Positions 1-9,451 of a stretch of 45,467 nt of DNA are shown piece after piece. The notes beneath the pieces are model-generated. The model had not been told where the DNA came from. It made no database searches and worked only from the letters and a program-made list of their open reading frames with translations. A program made the position numbers and the translations under genes. The DNA lies in NCBI RefSeq assembly GCF_014647195.1, contig NZ_BMOS01000012.1, forward strand, positions 61,252 to 106,718, read 5' to 3'. Numbering within the stretch: position 1 is the stretch's first letter; every line of letters begins with the position of its first letter. The stretch is from Oceanobacillus indicireducens (GTDB lineage Bacteria > Bacillota > Bacilli > Bacillales > Amphibacillaceae).

Positions 1-442
1 CTGTTGCAATGATACAATTATTGAATTTATACGTTTGTGAATTTTTTTCATCCATAACTTTTGCAGTGTTTTTGTCTACAAAGTATGCTTCACCACTTAC
101 AATATCTACTTTATTACCTTTAAGTAATCCTTCAACACCGCTCGTAAGTTTGTTTACGACAGAGTCTTTCCATTCTTGTACTTTGGAAAAGTCAACAGAA
201 ACTTTTTCTGCTTTAATACCAAGTTCTTCAATACCTTGTGCTTCAGCTGCCTTCTGTCCAGCAGTGATGAGTGCCTTAGATGGAATACATCCAACGTTTA
301 AGCAAACTCCGCCTAGCGCTCCTTTGTCGACAATTGTTACCTTCTGTCCAAGTTGAGCGGCACGGATTGCAGCAACATATCCCCCAGGTCCAGCGCCAAC
401 GACAAGTGTGTCTACTTCTACTGGAAAATCTCCTACTACCAT
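1..442 (-). CDS. pdhD: Dihydrolipoamide dehydrogenase (E3 of PDH), N-terminal part, cut by window edge
   Basis: E3 reoxidises the dihydrolipoyl groups of the PDH complex and passes electrons through FAD to NAD+. Only the first ~147 codons are inside the window; the frame is open to base 1. The FAD-binding glycine motif GAGPGG lies at about residues 16-21 and the redox disulfide CLNVGC at 47-52, both diagnostic of the family. The ATG at 440-442 follows an AGGAGGCG-type ribosome site that overlaps the end of pdhC; only 4 bases separate the pdhC stop from this ATG, so the two are transcribed together and probably translationally coupled. E3 may also serve other 2-oxoacid dehydrogenases (family knowledge). 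Confidence 0.96.
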   Translation of the reverse strand, partial: MVVGDFPVEVDTLVVGAGPGGYVAAIRAAQLGQKVTIVDKGALGGVCLNVGCIPSKALITAGQKAAEAQGIEELGIKAEKVSVDFSKVQEWKDSVVNKLTSGVEGLLKGNKVDIVSGEAYFVDKNTAKVMDEKNSQTYKFNNCIIAT

Positions 443-446
443 CTTC

Positions 447-1727
447 TTACGCCTCCATCATGATTAGTTGTGGATCATTTAGTACACGTTTAATTTGGTT
501 CAGTGCAAGTTGTGCAGTTGCACCATCAACGATACGATGATCAAAGCTTAGAGATAATGTAAGTACTGGAGCAACAACAACTTCTCCGTTACGTACAATT
601 GGCTTGTCAGCAATTCTACCAATTCCTAAAATAACCGCTTCAGGGTAGTTTAGAACTGGTGTGAACCATTGTCCACCAGCTGAACCAATATTTGAAATTG
701 TGTTCGAAGCTCCTTTCATCTCTTCAGGTTTCAGTTTACCATCCCTAGCTTTTTCTGCCAAGGAGTTGATTTCTGCCGAGATTTCAAAGATGGATTTTCT
801 ATCTGCATTCTTAACAACCGGAACGAGCAATCCTCTATCTGTGTCAGCTGCAATACCGATATTATAGTAATGTTTCTGTACAATCTCATCAGTCGCATCA
901 TCAATAAAAGAGTTAAGGATAGGGTACTTTTTCGATGCAGAAATTAAAGCTTTTACAACATAAGGAAGATATGTTAGTTTCACACCTTGCTCCGCTGCAA
1001 CTTCTTTAAATTTCTTACGGTGTGCAACAAGCTCTGTTACATCGATTTCGTCCATTAACGTAACATGAGGCGCTTTTGTTTTCGAGTTAACCATTGCATT
1101 TGCAATAGCTTTACGGATATTCGACATTTTCTCGCGTGTTTCTGGGAAATCACCTTCAGGAACGGCAACCTGTTGTGCACTAGAAGCAGCTTTTGTATCT
1201 TTGGCAGTTTCAGCTGTAACAGTTTCAGCTGGCTGTGCATCTCCGCTTACGAACGCATCGATATCTTCTTTTAAAATACGGCCATTCTTGCCTGTTCCAG
1301 AAACTTCTTTGATATTAACGCCTTGTTCACGTGCATATTTTCTTACAGAAGGCATGGCGATGACTACTACATCACTGTCTGAATCAGCGCTTTCCGCTTG
1401 AGCTGGTTTTGCACTGTCCGTTTTCGCTTCTTCTTTTGCTTCCTCTGTTTGTGCAGGTGCTTCTTCCGTACTATCATCAGACTCATAACCCTCTGCATCA
1501 AACGAAACAAAAGTATTTCCTACTGTCGCAACTTCACCTTCTTGAACGTAGATTTTCTTAACTGTACCATCTACTGGTGCTGGAATTTCTACAACTGCTT
1601 TATCATTTTGTACTTCACAAAGGACATCGTCTTCACTAATCTCATCGCCTTCATTAACGAACCATTTTACTATTTCGCCTTCTGTGATTCCTTCACCGAT
1701 GTCCGGAAATTTAAATTCAAATGCCAT
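447..1727 (-). CDS. pdhC: Dihydrolipoyl acetyltransferase (E2 of PDH)
   Basis: E2 core of PDH, which transfers acetyl groups from lipoate to CoA. Domains in order: one lipoyl domain (residues 1-75, lipoyl lysine K43 in NDKAVVEIP), an acidic Glu/Ala/Thr-rich linker, a peripheral E1/E3-binding domain (about 122-160, [13 protein letters not shown]) and the catalytic acyltransferase domain ending with DHRIVDG (about 396-402, catalytic His397). The 426-aa length with a single lipoyl domain fits Bacillus E2. ATG start at 1727 follows AGGAGGTAGAGAAA. It lies 23 bases after pdhB and 4 bases before pdhD. Confidence 0.97.
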   Translation of the reverse strand: MAFEFKFPDIGEGITEGEIVKWFVNEGDEISEDDVLCEVQNDKAVVEIPAPVDGTVKKIYVQEGEVATVGNTFVSFDAEGYESDDSTEEAPAQTEEAKEEAKTDSAKPAQAESADSDSDVVVIAMPSVRKYAREQGVNIKEVSGTGKNGRILKEDIDAFVSGDAQPAETVTAETAKDTKAASSAQQVAVPEGDFPETREKMSNIRKAIANAMVNSKTKAPHVTLMDEIDVTELVAHRKKFKEVAAEQGVKLTYLPYVVKALISASKKYPILNSFIDDATDEIVQKHYYNIGIAADTDRGLLVPVVKNADRKSIFEISAEINSLAEKARDGKLKPEEMKGASNTISNIGSAGGQWFTPVLNYPEAVILGIGRIADKPIVRNGEVVVAPVLTLSLSFDHRIVDGATAQLALNQIKRVLNDPQLIMMEA

Positions 1728-1750
1728 TTTCTCTACCTCCTATGATGATT

Positions 1751-2728
1751 TTAGAAGTTTATTACTTGGTTGACTTTTTCTATAATATCTTTGTGGTTTG
1801 GTAGCCAAACTTCTTCCGCTTCTGAGAACGGGTATACTGTATCCGGAGCAGTTAAACGTAATACTGGTGCTTCTAAGTGCAGAATTGCTCTTTCTTGGAT
1901 TTCCGCAACCACATTTGCTGCAACTCCAGCTTGACGTTGTGCTTCTTGGATAACTACGACACGGTTTGTCTTCTCAACAGATGCAAGAATTGTATCGTAA
2001 TCGATTGGTGATACCGTACGTAAGTCAATTACTTCCGCTTCAATACCTTCTTCCGCAAGCTCATCAGCCGCTTTTAGCGCTGCGTGTACCATTGCACCGT
2101 AGGCTACTAATGTAACATCTTTACCTTCGCGTTTCACTGCTGCTTTTCCAATTGGAACGGTGTACTCTTCTTCCGGTACTTCTTCACGGAATGAACGGTA
2201 AAGTTTCATATGTTCAAGGAAAATTACCGGATCATTATCACGGATTGCAGAAATGAGTAATCCTTTCGCTTCATATGGAGTGGAAGGAATGACAACTTTA
2301 AGTCCTGGCTGTTGTGCAACGAGTCCTTCTAATGAGTCTGCGTGAAGTTCAGGTGTGTGAACCCCTCCACCAAATGGTGCACGAACTGTAATTGGAGCTT
2401 GGTACGTACCACCAGAGCGGTAACGCATTCTAGCCATTTGTCCACTGATAGAGTCCATTACTTCAAATAAGAAGCCGAAAAATTGAATTTCCGGAACTGG
2501 ACGAAAACCTTGAGTTGTAAGACCAATCGCCAGTCCTCCGATACCAGACTCAGCAAGCGGAGTATCAAATACACGTTCTTCACCAAACTCTGCCTGCAAT
2601 CCTTCTGTCGCACGGAAAACTCCACCGTTTTGTCCAACGTCTTCACCGAACACAAGTACGTTTTCATCATTCTTCAATTCGTTACGCATTGCGTCTGTAA
2701 TTGCTTGAATCATTGTCATTTGCGCCAT
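1751..2728 (-). CDS. pdhB: Pyruvate dehydrogenase E1 beta subunit
   Basis: Beta subunit of the thiamine-diphosphate-dependent alpha2beta2 E1 that decarboxylates pyruvate and acetylates E2 lipoate. The 325-aa length and the [15 protein letters not shown] opening segment are typical of the transketolase pyrimidine-binding domain; the C-terminal transketolase domain follows ([14 protein letters not shown] region). It starts 3 bases after the pdhA stop codon, so it is co-transcribed with pdhA. No defect is seen. Confidence 0.97.
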   Translation of the reverse strand: MAQMTMIQAITDAMRNELKNDENVLVFGEDVGQNGGVFRATEGLQAEFGEERVFDTPLAESGIGGLAIGLTTQGFRPVPEIQFFGFLFEVMDSISGQMARMRYRSGGTYQAPITVRAPFGGGVHTPELHADSLEGLVAQQPGLKVVIPSTPYEAKGLLISAIRDNDPVIFLEHMKLYRSFREEVPEEEYTVPIGKAAVKREGKDVTLVAYGAMVHAALKAADELAEEGIEAEVIDLRTVSPIDYDTILASVEKTNRVVVIQEAQRQAGVAANVVAEIQERAILHLEAPVLRLTAPDTVYPFSEAEEVWLPNHKDIIEKVNQVINF

Positions 2729-2731
2729 GAT

Positions 2732-3847
<1,116 letters not shown>

Positions 3848-3891
3848 TCATCGGAAGCAAACACTTCCATTGCATTCACGCGCAACACCTA

Positions 3892-3961
3892 ATGGTGAAT
3901 ATCCTCACCATGGAACTGTTATATAGATTCCCGCAAAAAAACTAGTACAAATCGTGTACTA
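3892..3961 (-). promoter_or_regulatory. Dyads at the pdh transcription start and in the leader
   Basis: TAGTAC-N7-GTACTA (3943-3961) sits exactly at the predicted start point and is followed on the minus strand by a run of seven T. ATGGTGA-N6-TCACCAT (3892-3911) lies 40-60 bases downstream in the leader and overlaps a second possible pairing, ATTCAC (3874-3879) with GTGAAT (3895-3900). These could be operator or RNA hairpins; the function is not known. The rest of the region 3824-4140 shows no gene. Confidence 0.45.
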
Positions 3962-3965
3962 TTAA

Positions 3966-3994
3966 ATATTAGCTTAAATCCTTCAATAGGTCAA
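3966..3994 (-). promoter_or_regulatory. SigA-type promoter of pdhABCD
   Basis: On the minus strand, TTGACC (3989-3994) and TAATAT (3966-3971) are separated by exactly 17 bases, close to the SigA consensus. Predicted transcription start is near 3958-3960, giving a leader of about 140 bases before pdhA. Confidence 0.7.
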
Positions 3995-4140
3995 ACACTT
4001 TAACTTCACTCTACCCTTATCGATGTAAGCCTAATCAACAAAACTTGTTATAATCCAATGTTTCTTTACTTTGCTGTTCCATTACAGTTTTGCAAAAGCG
4101 ACTAATACAGGACTATTTTAATCTATATAGATAAAATGGG

Positions 4141-4186
4141 CAAAAAAATAAACCTTATGCATCCTGTTTCGTCTACATAAGGTTTT
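4141..4186 (-). terminator. Rho-independent terminator after ykyA
   Basis: Minus-strand stem AAACCTTATG/CATAAGGTTT (4176-4185 with 4150-4159), 16-base loop, followed by ATTTTTTT. It separates ykyA from the pdh promoter. Confidence 0.85.
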
Positions 4187-4192
4187 AACTTC

Positions 4193-4852
4193 TTATTCTT
4201 CTTCAAATGTAACTTCCATATTAGCTGCTTCATAAAAATCTTGTTTCAAGTTGTTATACTCGACTGTCAATTCATTAAAAGCATCGTTTGCAGTTAATAT
4301 TTGTTCATATTTTTCATTTATTTTTTCAATCTGTTCATTTAATTCATCTTGTTCCACTTCTTCTTCCTGAAGCAATGTATACAATTCCGTTTCCAAGTTG
4401 AGTGACTCTTTATACGCTTCATAAAGCTCATCATATGTATCGTAACGTTCCATCATTACCTGATACATTTCCTCACCCTTCGTTTGAGCATCTCCTTCTT
4501 CAAGATCTTCAAGGAGTGCTTCAATCGATTGGAACTCTTCTTTTGCTCCGTGTATGCTTTCGCGTTCCGTGTCAATCTTTTCACCGCGCTCTTCTATTAT
4601 TGTAATAGCATCTTGTGAGAGCTGCGTAATTTCCTCGAAGTCATCCATTCCCAGATCAATCACTTTAGCATAAATTTCTTGTTCTTGCTTTTCAAGTTCG
4701 GTAATCTCACTTTGCTGGGCCTCGAACTCTTGTTCCAGCAGGACAGTTTCCTCCAAGTGTGTATGTATCTTCTCTTCTGTACTTTCACTGCTGCATGCCG
4801 ATAAGATGATGAGCAATAATCCAAATATAAGAATCCTTTTCTTCCACAACAT
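4193..4852 (-). CDS. ykyA: YkyA-like cell-surface lipoprotein
   Basis: Signal peptide with lipobox LSAC at about residues 16-19, then a highly charged, helical, coiled-coil-like body rich in Glu/Gln, ending in acidic residues. Start: the frame is open to an ATG at 4873, but AGGAGG (4862-4867) lies 9 bases before the ATG at 4850-4852, which gives a 219-aa precursor beginning MLWKKRILIFGLLL; this is the better start. Length, composition and position just upstream of pdhA match Bacillus YkyA, a putative cell-wall-binding lipoprotein of unknown function. Expected anchored on the outer face of the membrane. Confidence 0.8.
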   Translation of the reverse strand: MLWKKRILIFGLLLIILSACSSESTEEKIHTHLEETVLLEQEFEAQQSEITELEKQEQEIYAKVIDLGMDDFEEITQLSQDAITIIEERGEKIDTERESIHGAKEEFQSIEALLEDLEEGDAQTKGEEMYQVMMERYDTYDELYEAYKESLNLETELYTLLQEEEVEQDELNEQIEKINEKYEQILTANDAFNELTVEYNNLKQDFYEAANMEVTFEEE

Positions 4853-4896
4853 GTTCTGTAACCTCCTAAACATCTAATTCATAAGTATGTTTTTAG

Positions 4897-4905
4897 AGTA
4901 TATCA
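4897..4905 (-). promoter_or_regulatory. Extended -10 promoter for ykyA
   Basis: TGATATACT on the minus strand is an extended -10 (TGnTATACT) about 45 bases upstream of the ykyA start; no good -35 is seen, as is common for extended -10 promoters. Confidence 0.45.
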
Positions 4906-4989
4906 TAAATTCAGCCCGAACCGATAGACAATTATCGATTAGAATCATACACCTTACAGAAAAATAACGAATAGCCTTTTGTGCTAATT

Positions 4990-5391
4990 CTTTCATTCAG
5001 CGTAAGTGTCTGGTTCGTTCACTAATTATGGCGTTCTAATCGCCGTTCAGTTGCCCGGTGGACGGATGCTTGCCGCGGGCACAGCCGAAGCCTCCTCGGG
5101 CTATTCCCGCAGGAGTCACCGTCCACCGGGCAACTGAACTGGTAGAGAGGATTATAATTAATGGAAAATATCCCACCATGATAGGTGTCCCCTTACAAAA
5201 TGAAAAATAATGCTCCAAATTTGGCCTTTCCTAGGAGCAGTCCAGACACCTCGAGACTCCAGCAGGAGGATAGGCATAGGTGAGACCCCGCAGGGCGCCA
5301 GCCCGAGGAGGCTCACCAGCCGCCTGCGGAAAGCGAGAGGTGTCTGGACTGCGGACCTCCAGGAGAAGGTTGCACTTACGCTGAATGAAAG
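4990..5391. repeat. Composite of nested inverted repeats, MITE- or BIME-like
   Basis: The ends are perfect 19-base inverted repeats, CTTTCATTCAGCGTAAGTG (4990-5008) and its complement (5373-5391). Inside are two GC-rich palindromic units: unit A with 21-base perfect arms 5045-5065 and 5119-5139, and unit B with 16-base arms 5237-5252 and 5337-5352. Both units carry internal pieces of the CCCGAGGAGGC / CCCGCAGGAGTC type. The GC content contrasts strongly with the AT-rich flanks. No transposase is encoded, and the reading frames inside are chance products of the palindromes. Elements of this kind are scattered in Bacillaceae genomes (from memory). This fills most of the ykyA-def gap. Confidence 0.8.
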
Positions 5392-5545
5392 CGATCAGTA
5401 GTTCATTTGAATTGAATTTTTTGTTGGGCTGCTCTATATTTCTTTAACAACGTTAGTTTTTTATAGATGCGAAAGTTGAGTATTTCAGATATGATAAGAT
5501 AAAGGAAGTAAACAGATTAATCCATTAAAGTAAGGAGAAATAGAT

Positions 5546-6097
5546 ATGATAACAATGAAGGATATTGTACGAGAAGGTCACCCTTCGTTAACGAAAGTTG
5601 CTGAAGAAGTAGAATTACCATTAACCGAAGACGAAAAGCAGCTTCTAAAAGATATGCTAACATTTCTTAAAAACAGTCAAGACGACGAAATGGCTGAAAA
5701 ATATAAATTACGCGCAGGTGTAGGTTTAGCTGCACCACAACTTGGAATTGAAAAACGGATGTTCGCCGTCTATTACGTAGATGAGAAAGGCACAGTCCAT
5801 GAATATGCGCTTGTTAATCCAAAGATTGTTTCTCATTCCGTTGAAAAAGCATTTCTACCAACAGGAGAAGGATGCTTATCCGTAGACCGGGAAGTGGAAG
5901 GGTATGTTCCACGATATGCACGCATCACGGTCAAAGCATTCGACATGGACAATAATCCAATTAAAATACGGTTAAAAGGTTATCTCGCTATTGTCTTTCA
6001 GCACGAGATCGATCACTTAAATGGTGTCATGTTTTACGATCATATCAATCAAGAAAACCCGTTCTATATTCCGGAAAATTCAAAACCAGTTGAATAA
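5546..6097 (+). CDS. def: Peptide deformylase, type I (DefB-like)
   Basis: Removes the N-formyl group from nascent proteins. All three family motifs are present: GVGLAAPQ (58-65), EGCLSV (108-113, metal-binding Cys110) and HEIDH (153-157, metal-binding His153/His157 and catalytic Glu154). The 183-aa length with the insertion after motif 1 fits the Gram-positive type 2-like DefB of Bacillus. Start ATG 5546 follows TAAGGAG with 7-base spacing. It lies divergently from ykyA across the repeat composite, the same neighbourhood as in B. subtilis. Confidence 0.97.
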   Translation: MITMKDIVREGHPSLTKVAEEVELPLTEDEKQLLKDMLTFLKNSQDDEMAEKYKLRAGVGLAAPQLGIEKRMFAVYYVDEKGTVHEYALVNPKIVSHSVEKAFLPTGEGCLSVDREVEGYVPRYARITVKAFDMDNNPIKIRLKGYLAIVFQHEIDHLNGVMFYDHINQENPFYIPENSKPVE

Positions 6098-6099
6098 TC

Positions 6100-6120
6100 G
6101 GAAGGTGCCAGGCACCTTCC
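6100..6120. repeat. GGTGCC-AGGCACC palindrome
   Basis: A near-perfect 21-base palindrome, GGAAGGTGCC-A-GGCACCTTCC, directly after the def stop. This motif recurs in Bacillaceae intergenic regions (from memory). It could act as an RNA 3' end but has no T-run, so it is not called a terminator. Bases 6121-6330 hold nothing else I can identify. Confidence 0.6.
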
Positions 6121-6330
6121 CCTCCCCAAGAATGTACCTCCCTGGACAGACTCGCATAATATAAAGTATAAATTCCGATGAATGGCAAAAAATAGGATTA
6201 CTCAAACGGAAGCAGCATAACATCTTTAGGTAGATAGGGTACCCGTTCATCGTCCACCATTTTGAGGTAAGTTTTCCCACCTATTAAAAAGGGAAAATGT
6301 ACCTCTAAATAATATTTTTTTCCTTAATCA

Positions 6331-6359
6331 TTTCAAATTTCATTGATTCGTACTATAAT
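6331..6359 (+). promoter_or_regulatory. Promoter of the 28-aa peptide unit
   Basis: TTTCAA (6331-6336), 17 bases, then a perfect TATAAT (6354-6359). Predicted start near 6366, about 65 bases before the small ORF. Confidence 0.6.
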
Positions 6360-6432
6360 GTAGATAAGAGGATTGGATCGGTAAAATGTTTTTGCTGCTT
6401 TTCTTAATATCTGAAAGGAGACGTGTGTAAAC

Positions 6433-6519
6433 ATGTTAAAGCGCCTTAAAGAAAAGCTCAAGAAACGTTTGAAAGATTTTATAGGTCAAAAAGAACGTGT
6501 GCCTACACCTTATAAATAG
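6433..6519 (+). CDS. Small basic amphipathic peptide, 28 aa, function unknown
   Basis: Reads MLKRLKEKLKKRLKDF followed by IGQKERVPTPYK. The first 18 residues would form a strongly cationic amphipathic helix; the tail ends in a Pro-rich TPYK. A purine-rich AAAGGAG lies 13 bases upstream, somewhat far but plausible. It has its own promoter (6331-6359) and a strong terminator (6596-6643), so it seems to be an independent gene between def and rpoY. I do not recognise the family. A membrane-surface peptide is an inference from the helix; it could also be the coding part of a dual-function RNA. Confidence 0.5.
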   Translation: MLKRLKEKLKKRLKDFIGQKERVPTPYK

Positions 6520-6595
6520 AATGATTACTATTCACCAATCAACTAGAATTCATGCATGCTACGGAAACTTGCAGGAACTTTAATAACATCGAATA

Positions 6596-6643
6596 CATGC
6601 TGGGCGCATGGGTACCAGAGCATGCGCTTAGTATGTTTTATTT
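6596..6643 (+). terminator. Strong terminator after the 28-aa peptide ORF
   Basis: A 15-bp stem (6596-6610 with 6621-6635, all positions pair including three G-U), a 10-base loop centred on GGTACC, and then TTTTATTTG. It ends the upstream transcript just before rpoY, which must then depend on read-through or a promoter inside this region (TTGCAG at 6569-6574 is a weak candidate). Confidence 0.75.
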
Positions 6644-6678
6644 GCAACGCTAAATATTAAAATGTCAGGAGAGATAAT

Positions 6679-6888
6679 ATGATATATAAAGTTTTATATC
6701 AAGAACTTGAAGATGAAGCTCCAGTTCGAGAACGAACGCAAAGTCTCTATATTGAAGCGGATTCTGTAAGAGAAGTACGTAAAAAATTACAAGATCGAAA
6801 ATACAATGTGGAATACATCCAAGAATTAGATGAGGCACATCTAGAGTATGAAAAACAATCCGATGATTTTAAAGTGGAGAAAATCTGA
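6679..6888 (+). CDS. rpoY: RNA polymerase epsilon subunit
   Basis: Small accessory subunit of Firmicutes RNA polymerase (formerly YkzG). The 69-aa product, beginning [18 protein letters not shown] and containing [13 protein letters not shown] near its end, matches this family in length and motifs. ATG 6679 follows AGGAGAG at 8-base spacing. Only 2 bases separate its stop from rnjA, the same pair as in B. subtilis, so polymerase subunit and RNase J1 are co-expressed. Confidence 0.95.
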   Translation: MIYKVLYQELEDEAPVRERTQSLYIEADSVREVRKKLQDRKYNVEYIQELDEAHLEYEKQSDDFKVEKI

Positions 6889-6890
6889 AT

Positions 6891-8558
6891 ATGAAGTTTG
6901 TAAAAAATGATCAAACTGCAGTCTTCGCTTTAGGAGGACTCGGTGAAATTGGTAAAAATACGTATGCTGTTCAATTCCAGGATGAAATCATTATCATCGA
7001 TGCAGGAATCAAATTCCCCGAGGACGAGCTTCTCGGAATTGATTACGTCATCCCGGACTATACGTATTTAGTCCAAAACCAAGATAAAATTAAAGGATTA
7101 TTCATCACCCATGGACATGAGGACCATATCGGAGGGATCCCTTATCTATTGCGTGAAATCAATGTGCCCATATATGCTGGAAAACTTGCAATTGGATTAA
7201 TTAGATCGAAACTAGAAGAACATGGTTTATTAAGGAATGCTAAGTTAAATCCTATTAATGAAGATGATGTTATTAAATTCCGTAAGACTTCCGTTAGTTT
7301 TTTCCGGACAACCCATAGTATTCCGGATTCCTATGGAGTTGTTGTTAAAACACCTCCAGGAAACATTGTTCATACTGGGGACTTTAAATTCGACTTCACC
7401 CCAGTTGGAGAGCATGCTGATTTGACAAAAATGGCTGAGATTGGCAAAGAAGGCGTACTTTGCTTATTGTCGGACAGCACAAACAGTGAGGTCCCTGGCT
7501 TCACGTTGTCTGAGAAGGTTGTTGGTGAAAGCATCGACGATATATTCAGTCGGGTTGATGGCAGACTAATTTTCGCCACATTCGCATCCAACATCTACCG
7601 CTTGAGCCAAGTGATCGATTCGGCAGTAAAATACGGCCGAAAAGTCGCGGTATTTGGACGCAGTATGGAGAATGCGATCAATCTAGGACTGGAACTTGGA
7701 TACATCCAGGCACCTAAAGATACATTTGTGGATAGTAACCAAATCAATCGTCTTCCTGCTGATGAAGTAGCGATACTTTGCACAGGTTCTCAAGGTGAAG
7801 CAATGGCGGCCCTTTCAAGAATTGCTAATGGCACACATAAGCAGGTTCAATTAATACCTGGCGATACGGTTGTATTTTCATCATCTCCAATCCCTGGAAA
7901 TACAATTAGTGTCGGCCGAATCATTAATAAACTTTATCGCGCAGGTGCTGAGGTTATCCATGGTAAATTAAGCAATGTACACACTTCTGGTCACGGAGCG
8001 CAGGACGAACAAAAGCTGATGCTTCGTCTGATGAAACCGAAGTTCTTCATGCCGATTCATGGTGAATACCGAATGATGAAAGAACACATCAAGCTTGCAG
8101 TTGATTGTGAAATAGATCCAAATAATTGTTTCACCCTCGACAATGGTGATGTGCTTGCTCTAAGTAAAGATACTGCTGATGTAGCTGGTAAAATTCCTTC
8201 AGGTACGATTTATATCGACGGAAGCGGGATTGGCGATATCGGTAATATTGTTCTAAGAGACCGACGCATCCTTTCAGAAGAAGGTCTTGTGATTGTTGTC
8301 GTAAGCATTAATATGAAACAATTCCAGCTCGCAGCTGGTCCGGATATTATTTCTCGCGGTTTCGTCTATATGCGGGAATCAGAAGATCTTATCAAAGAAG
8401 CACAAGAGCTTGTCACGAAACATTTAAATAAAGTAATGGAACGAAAAACAAGCCAATGGTCTGAAATTAAAAATGAAATTACAGACACAATTGCACCATT
8501 CTTATATGAACGGACAAAACGCCGTCCGATGGTCTTACCGATTATTATGGAAGTGTAA
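6891..8558 (+). CDS. rnjA: Ribonuclease J1
   Basis: 5'-3' exoribonuclease and endonuclease of the metallo-beta-lactamase/beta-CASP family, central to mRNA decay and rRNA maturation. The zinc motif HGHEDHIGG is at residues 74-82 and a second metal ligand region is in VHTGDFKFD. The beta-CASP segment includes HTSGHG and the later PIHGEYRM motif. The 555-aa length is that of B. subtilis RNase J1. Translation probably depends on rpoY coupling, since the ATG is 2 bases after the rpoY stop. Confidence 0.97.
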   Translation: MKFVKNDQTAVFALGGLGEIGKNTYAVQFQDEIIIIDAGIKFPEDELLGIDYVIPDYTYLVQNQDKIKGLFITHGHEDHIGGIPYLLREINVPIYAGKLAIGLIRSKLEEHGLLRNAKLNPINEDDVIKFRKTSVSFFRTTHSIPDSYGVVVKTPPGNIVHTGDFKFDFTPVGEHADLTKMAEIGKEGVLCLLSDSTNSEVPGFTLSEKVVGESIDDIFSRVDGRLIFATFASNIYRLSQVIDSAVKYGRKVAVFGRSMENAINLGLELGYIQAPKDTFVDSNQINRLPADEVAILCTGSQGEAMAALSRIANGTHKQVQLIPGDTVVFSSSPIPGNTISVGRIINKLYRAGAEVIHGKLSNVHTSGHGAQDEQKLMLRLMKPKFFMPIHGEYRMMKEHIKLAVDCEIDPNNCFTLDNGDVLALSKDTADVAGKIPSGTIYIDGSGIGDIGNIVLRDRRILSEEGLVIVVVSINMKQFQLAAGPDIISRGFVYMRESEDLIKEAQELVTKHLNKVMERKTSQWSEIKNEITDTIAPFLYERTKRRPMVLPIIMEV

Positions 8559-8561
8559 ATA

Positions 8562-8603
8562 AAAAACATTAGCAGACATCTAGTTGCCTGCTAATGTTTT
8601 TTT
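8562..8603. terminator. Bidirectional terminator between rnjA and ktrC
   Basis: AAAAAACATTAGCAG (8562-8576) pairs with CTGCTAATGTTTTTT (8589-8603), giving T-runs on both strands. It serves the two convergent genes. Confidence 0.9.
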
Positions 8604-9273
8604 ATTGTTCATCAATAATAAGATGTTTTTCAAAACGGTGAATATCGTCATCGCTACCGATGACGAGCAATATATCATCGGGCTTAAACACATATTCAGG
8701 ACTTGGTGAGACGTCGATTGTCTCGCCACTTTTTATCGCCATTACATTACAACCAAAGTTTGCTCGGATATCGAGATCAATTAATGATTTTCCGATCATT
8801 TTCTTTCCTGTTTTCACCTCGACAATGCTGTGGTCATCGGATAAATCCAGAAAGTCGAGAATATTATTTGAAATGATATTTTGAGCAATCCTCCTCCCCA
8901 TATCCCGCTCCGGATGGATAACTCGATCAACACCAAGTTTTCGCAATATCTTTTCATGATAGTCATTTTGCGCTTTTACGGTGATGCGTTCCACGTGCAA
9001 GTCTGTCAAGATGACAGTTGTTAGAATGCTAGCTTGGAGACTATCCCCGATTGCAACAATGACGTGTTCAAAATTATGAATTCCAATTTCTTTTAATGAT
9101 TCTTCATCGGTAGAGTCGAGAATGACGGCGTGGGAGGCAATGTTTTTAAATTCATTAACCTTTGCTTCGTCAATATCAATGGCGAGTACTTGTTTCCCTT
9201 CTCTGCTTAATTCTCGGCAAATACTGCCACCGAACCTCCCCAAACCAATCACCGCATAATCCTTACTCATCAT
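8602..9273 (-). CDS. ktrC: Ktr potassium uptake regulatory subunit (RCK protein)
   Basis: Cytoplasmic gating ring of a Ktr K+ transporter. The RCK_N Rossmann fold begins with VIGLGRFGG (about residues 8-16) and an acidic strand end AIDID; the RCK_C domain occupies about 135-223 and ends with a DILLVIGSDDDIHRFEK segment. In the family the N domain binds ATP/ADP and the C domain c-di-AMP. It matches B. subtilis KtrC (YkqB), which lies in the same neighbourhood near rnjA. GGAGG is only 4 bases from the first ATG and 7 from the second (9268-9270), so the protein may be 222 aa. The likely channel partner, ktrD, is at 25362-26726. Confidence 0.93.
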   Translation of the reverse strand: MMSKDYAVIGLGRFGGSICRELSREGKQVLAIDIDEAKVNEFKNIASHAVILDSTDEESLKEIGIHNFEHVIVAIGDSLQASILTTVILTDLHVERITVKAQNDYHEKILRKLGVDRVIHPERDMGRRIAQNIISNNILDFLDLSDDHSIVEVKTGKKMIGKSLIDLDIRANFGCNVMAIKSGETIDVSPSPEYVFKPDDILLVIGSDDDIHRFEKHLIIDEQ

Positions 9274-9308
9274 ATTCCCTCCAGAACTAGTAACATCTTT
9301 GTAGCTTC

Positions 9309-9337
9309 ATTATAACCCCTACCTAAATATTGCACAA
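9309..9337 (-). promoter_or_regulatory. SigA-type promoter of ktrC
   Basis: Minus strand TTGTGC (9332-9337), 17 bases, TATAAT (9309-9314), about 40 bases upstream of ktrC. Confidence 0.6.
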
Positions 9338-9385
9338 AATTAACAAATAAATGTAATATTGAATAGAAACTTTCTCCCTACTGAG

Positions 9386-9425
9386 CCAAGACACCTCTCG
9401 CTTTCCGATTGCGGCTGCGGAGCCC
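9386..9425. repeat. Fragment of palindromic repeat unit B
   Basis: Bases 9386-9405 (CCAAGACACCTCTCGCTTTC) closely match the reverse complement of the right half of unit B at about 5329-5347, then the similarity fades. It looks like a decayed half-copy in the ktrC/ABC transporter gap. Confidence 0.55.
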
Positions 9426-9451
9426 GAAAGAAACTTTGTAAACTTCCAATT

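Noticed and set aside
5036-5401. 60- to 63-codon ORFs on both strands inside the nested repeats
   Set aside because: They are products of the GC-rich palindromes; no ribosome site and no family resemblance.
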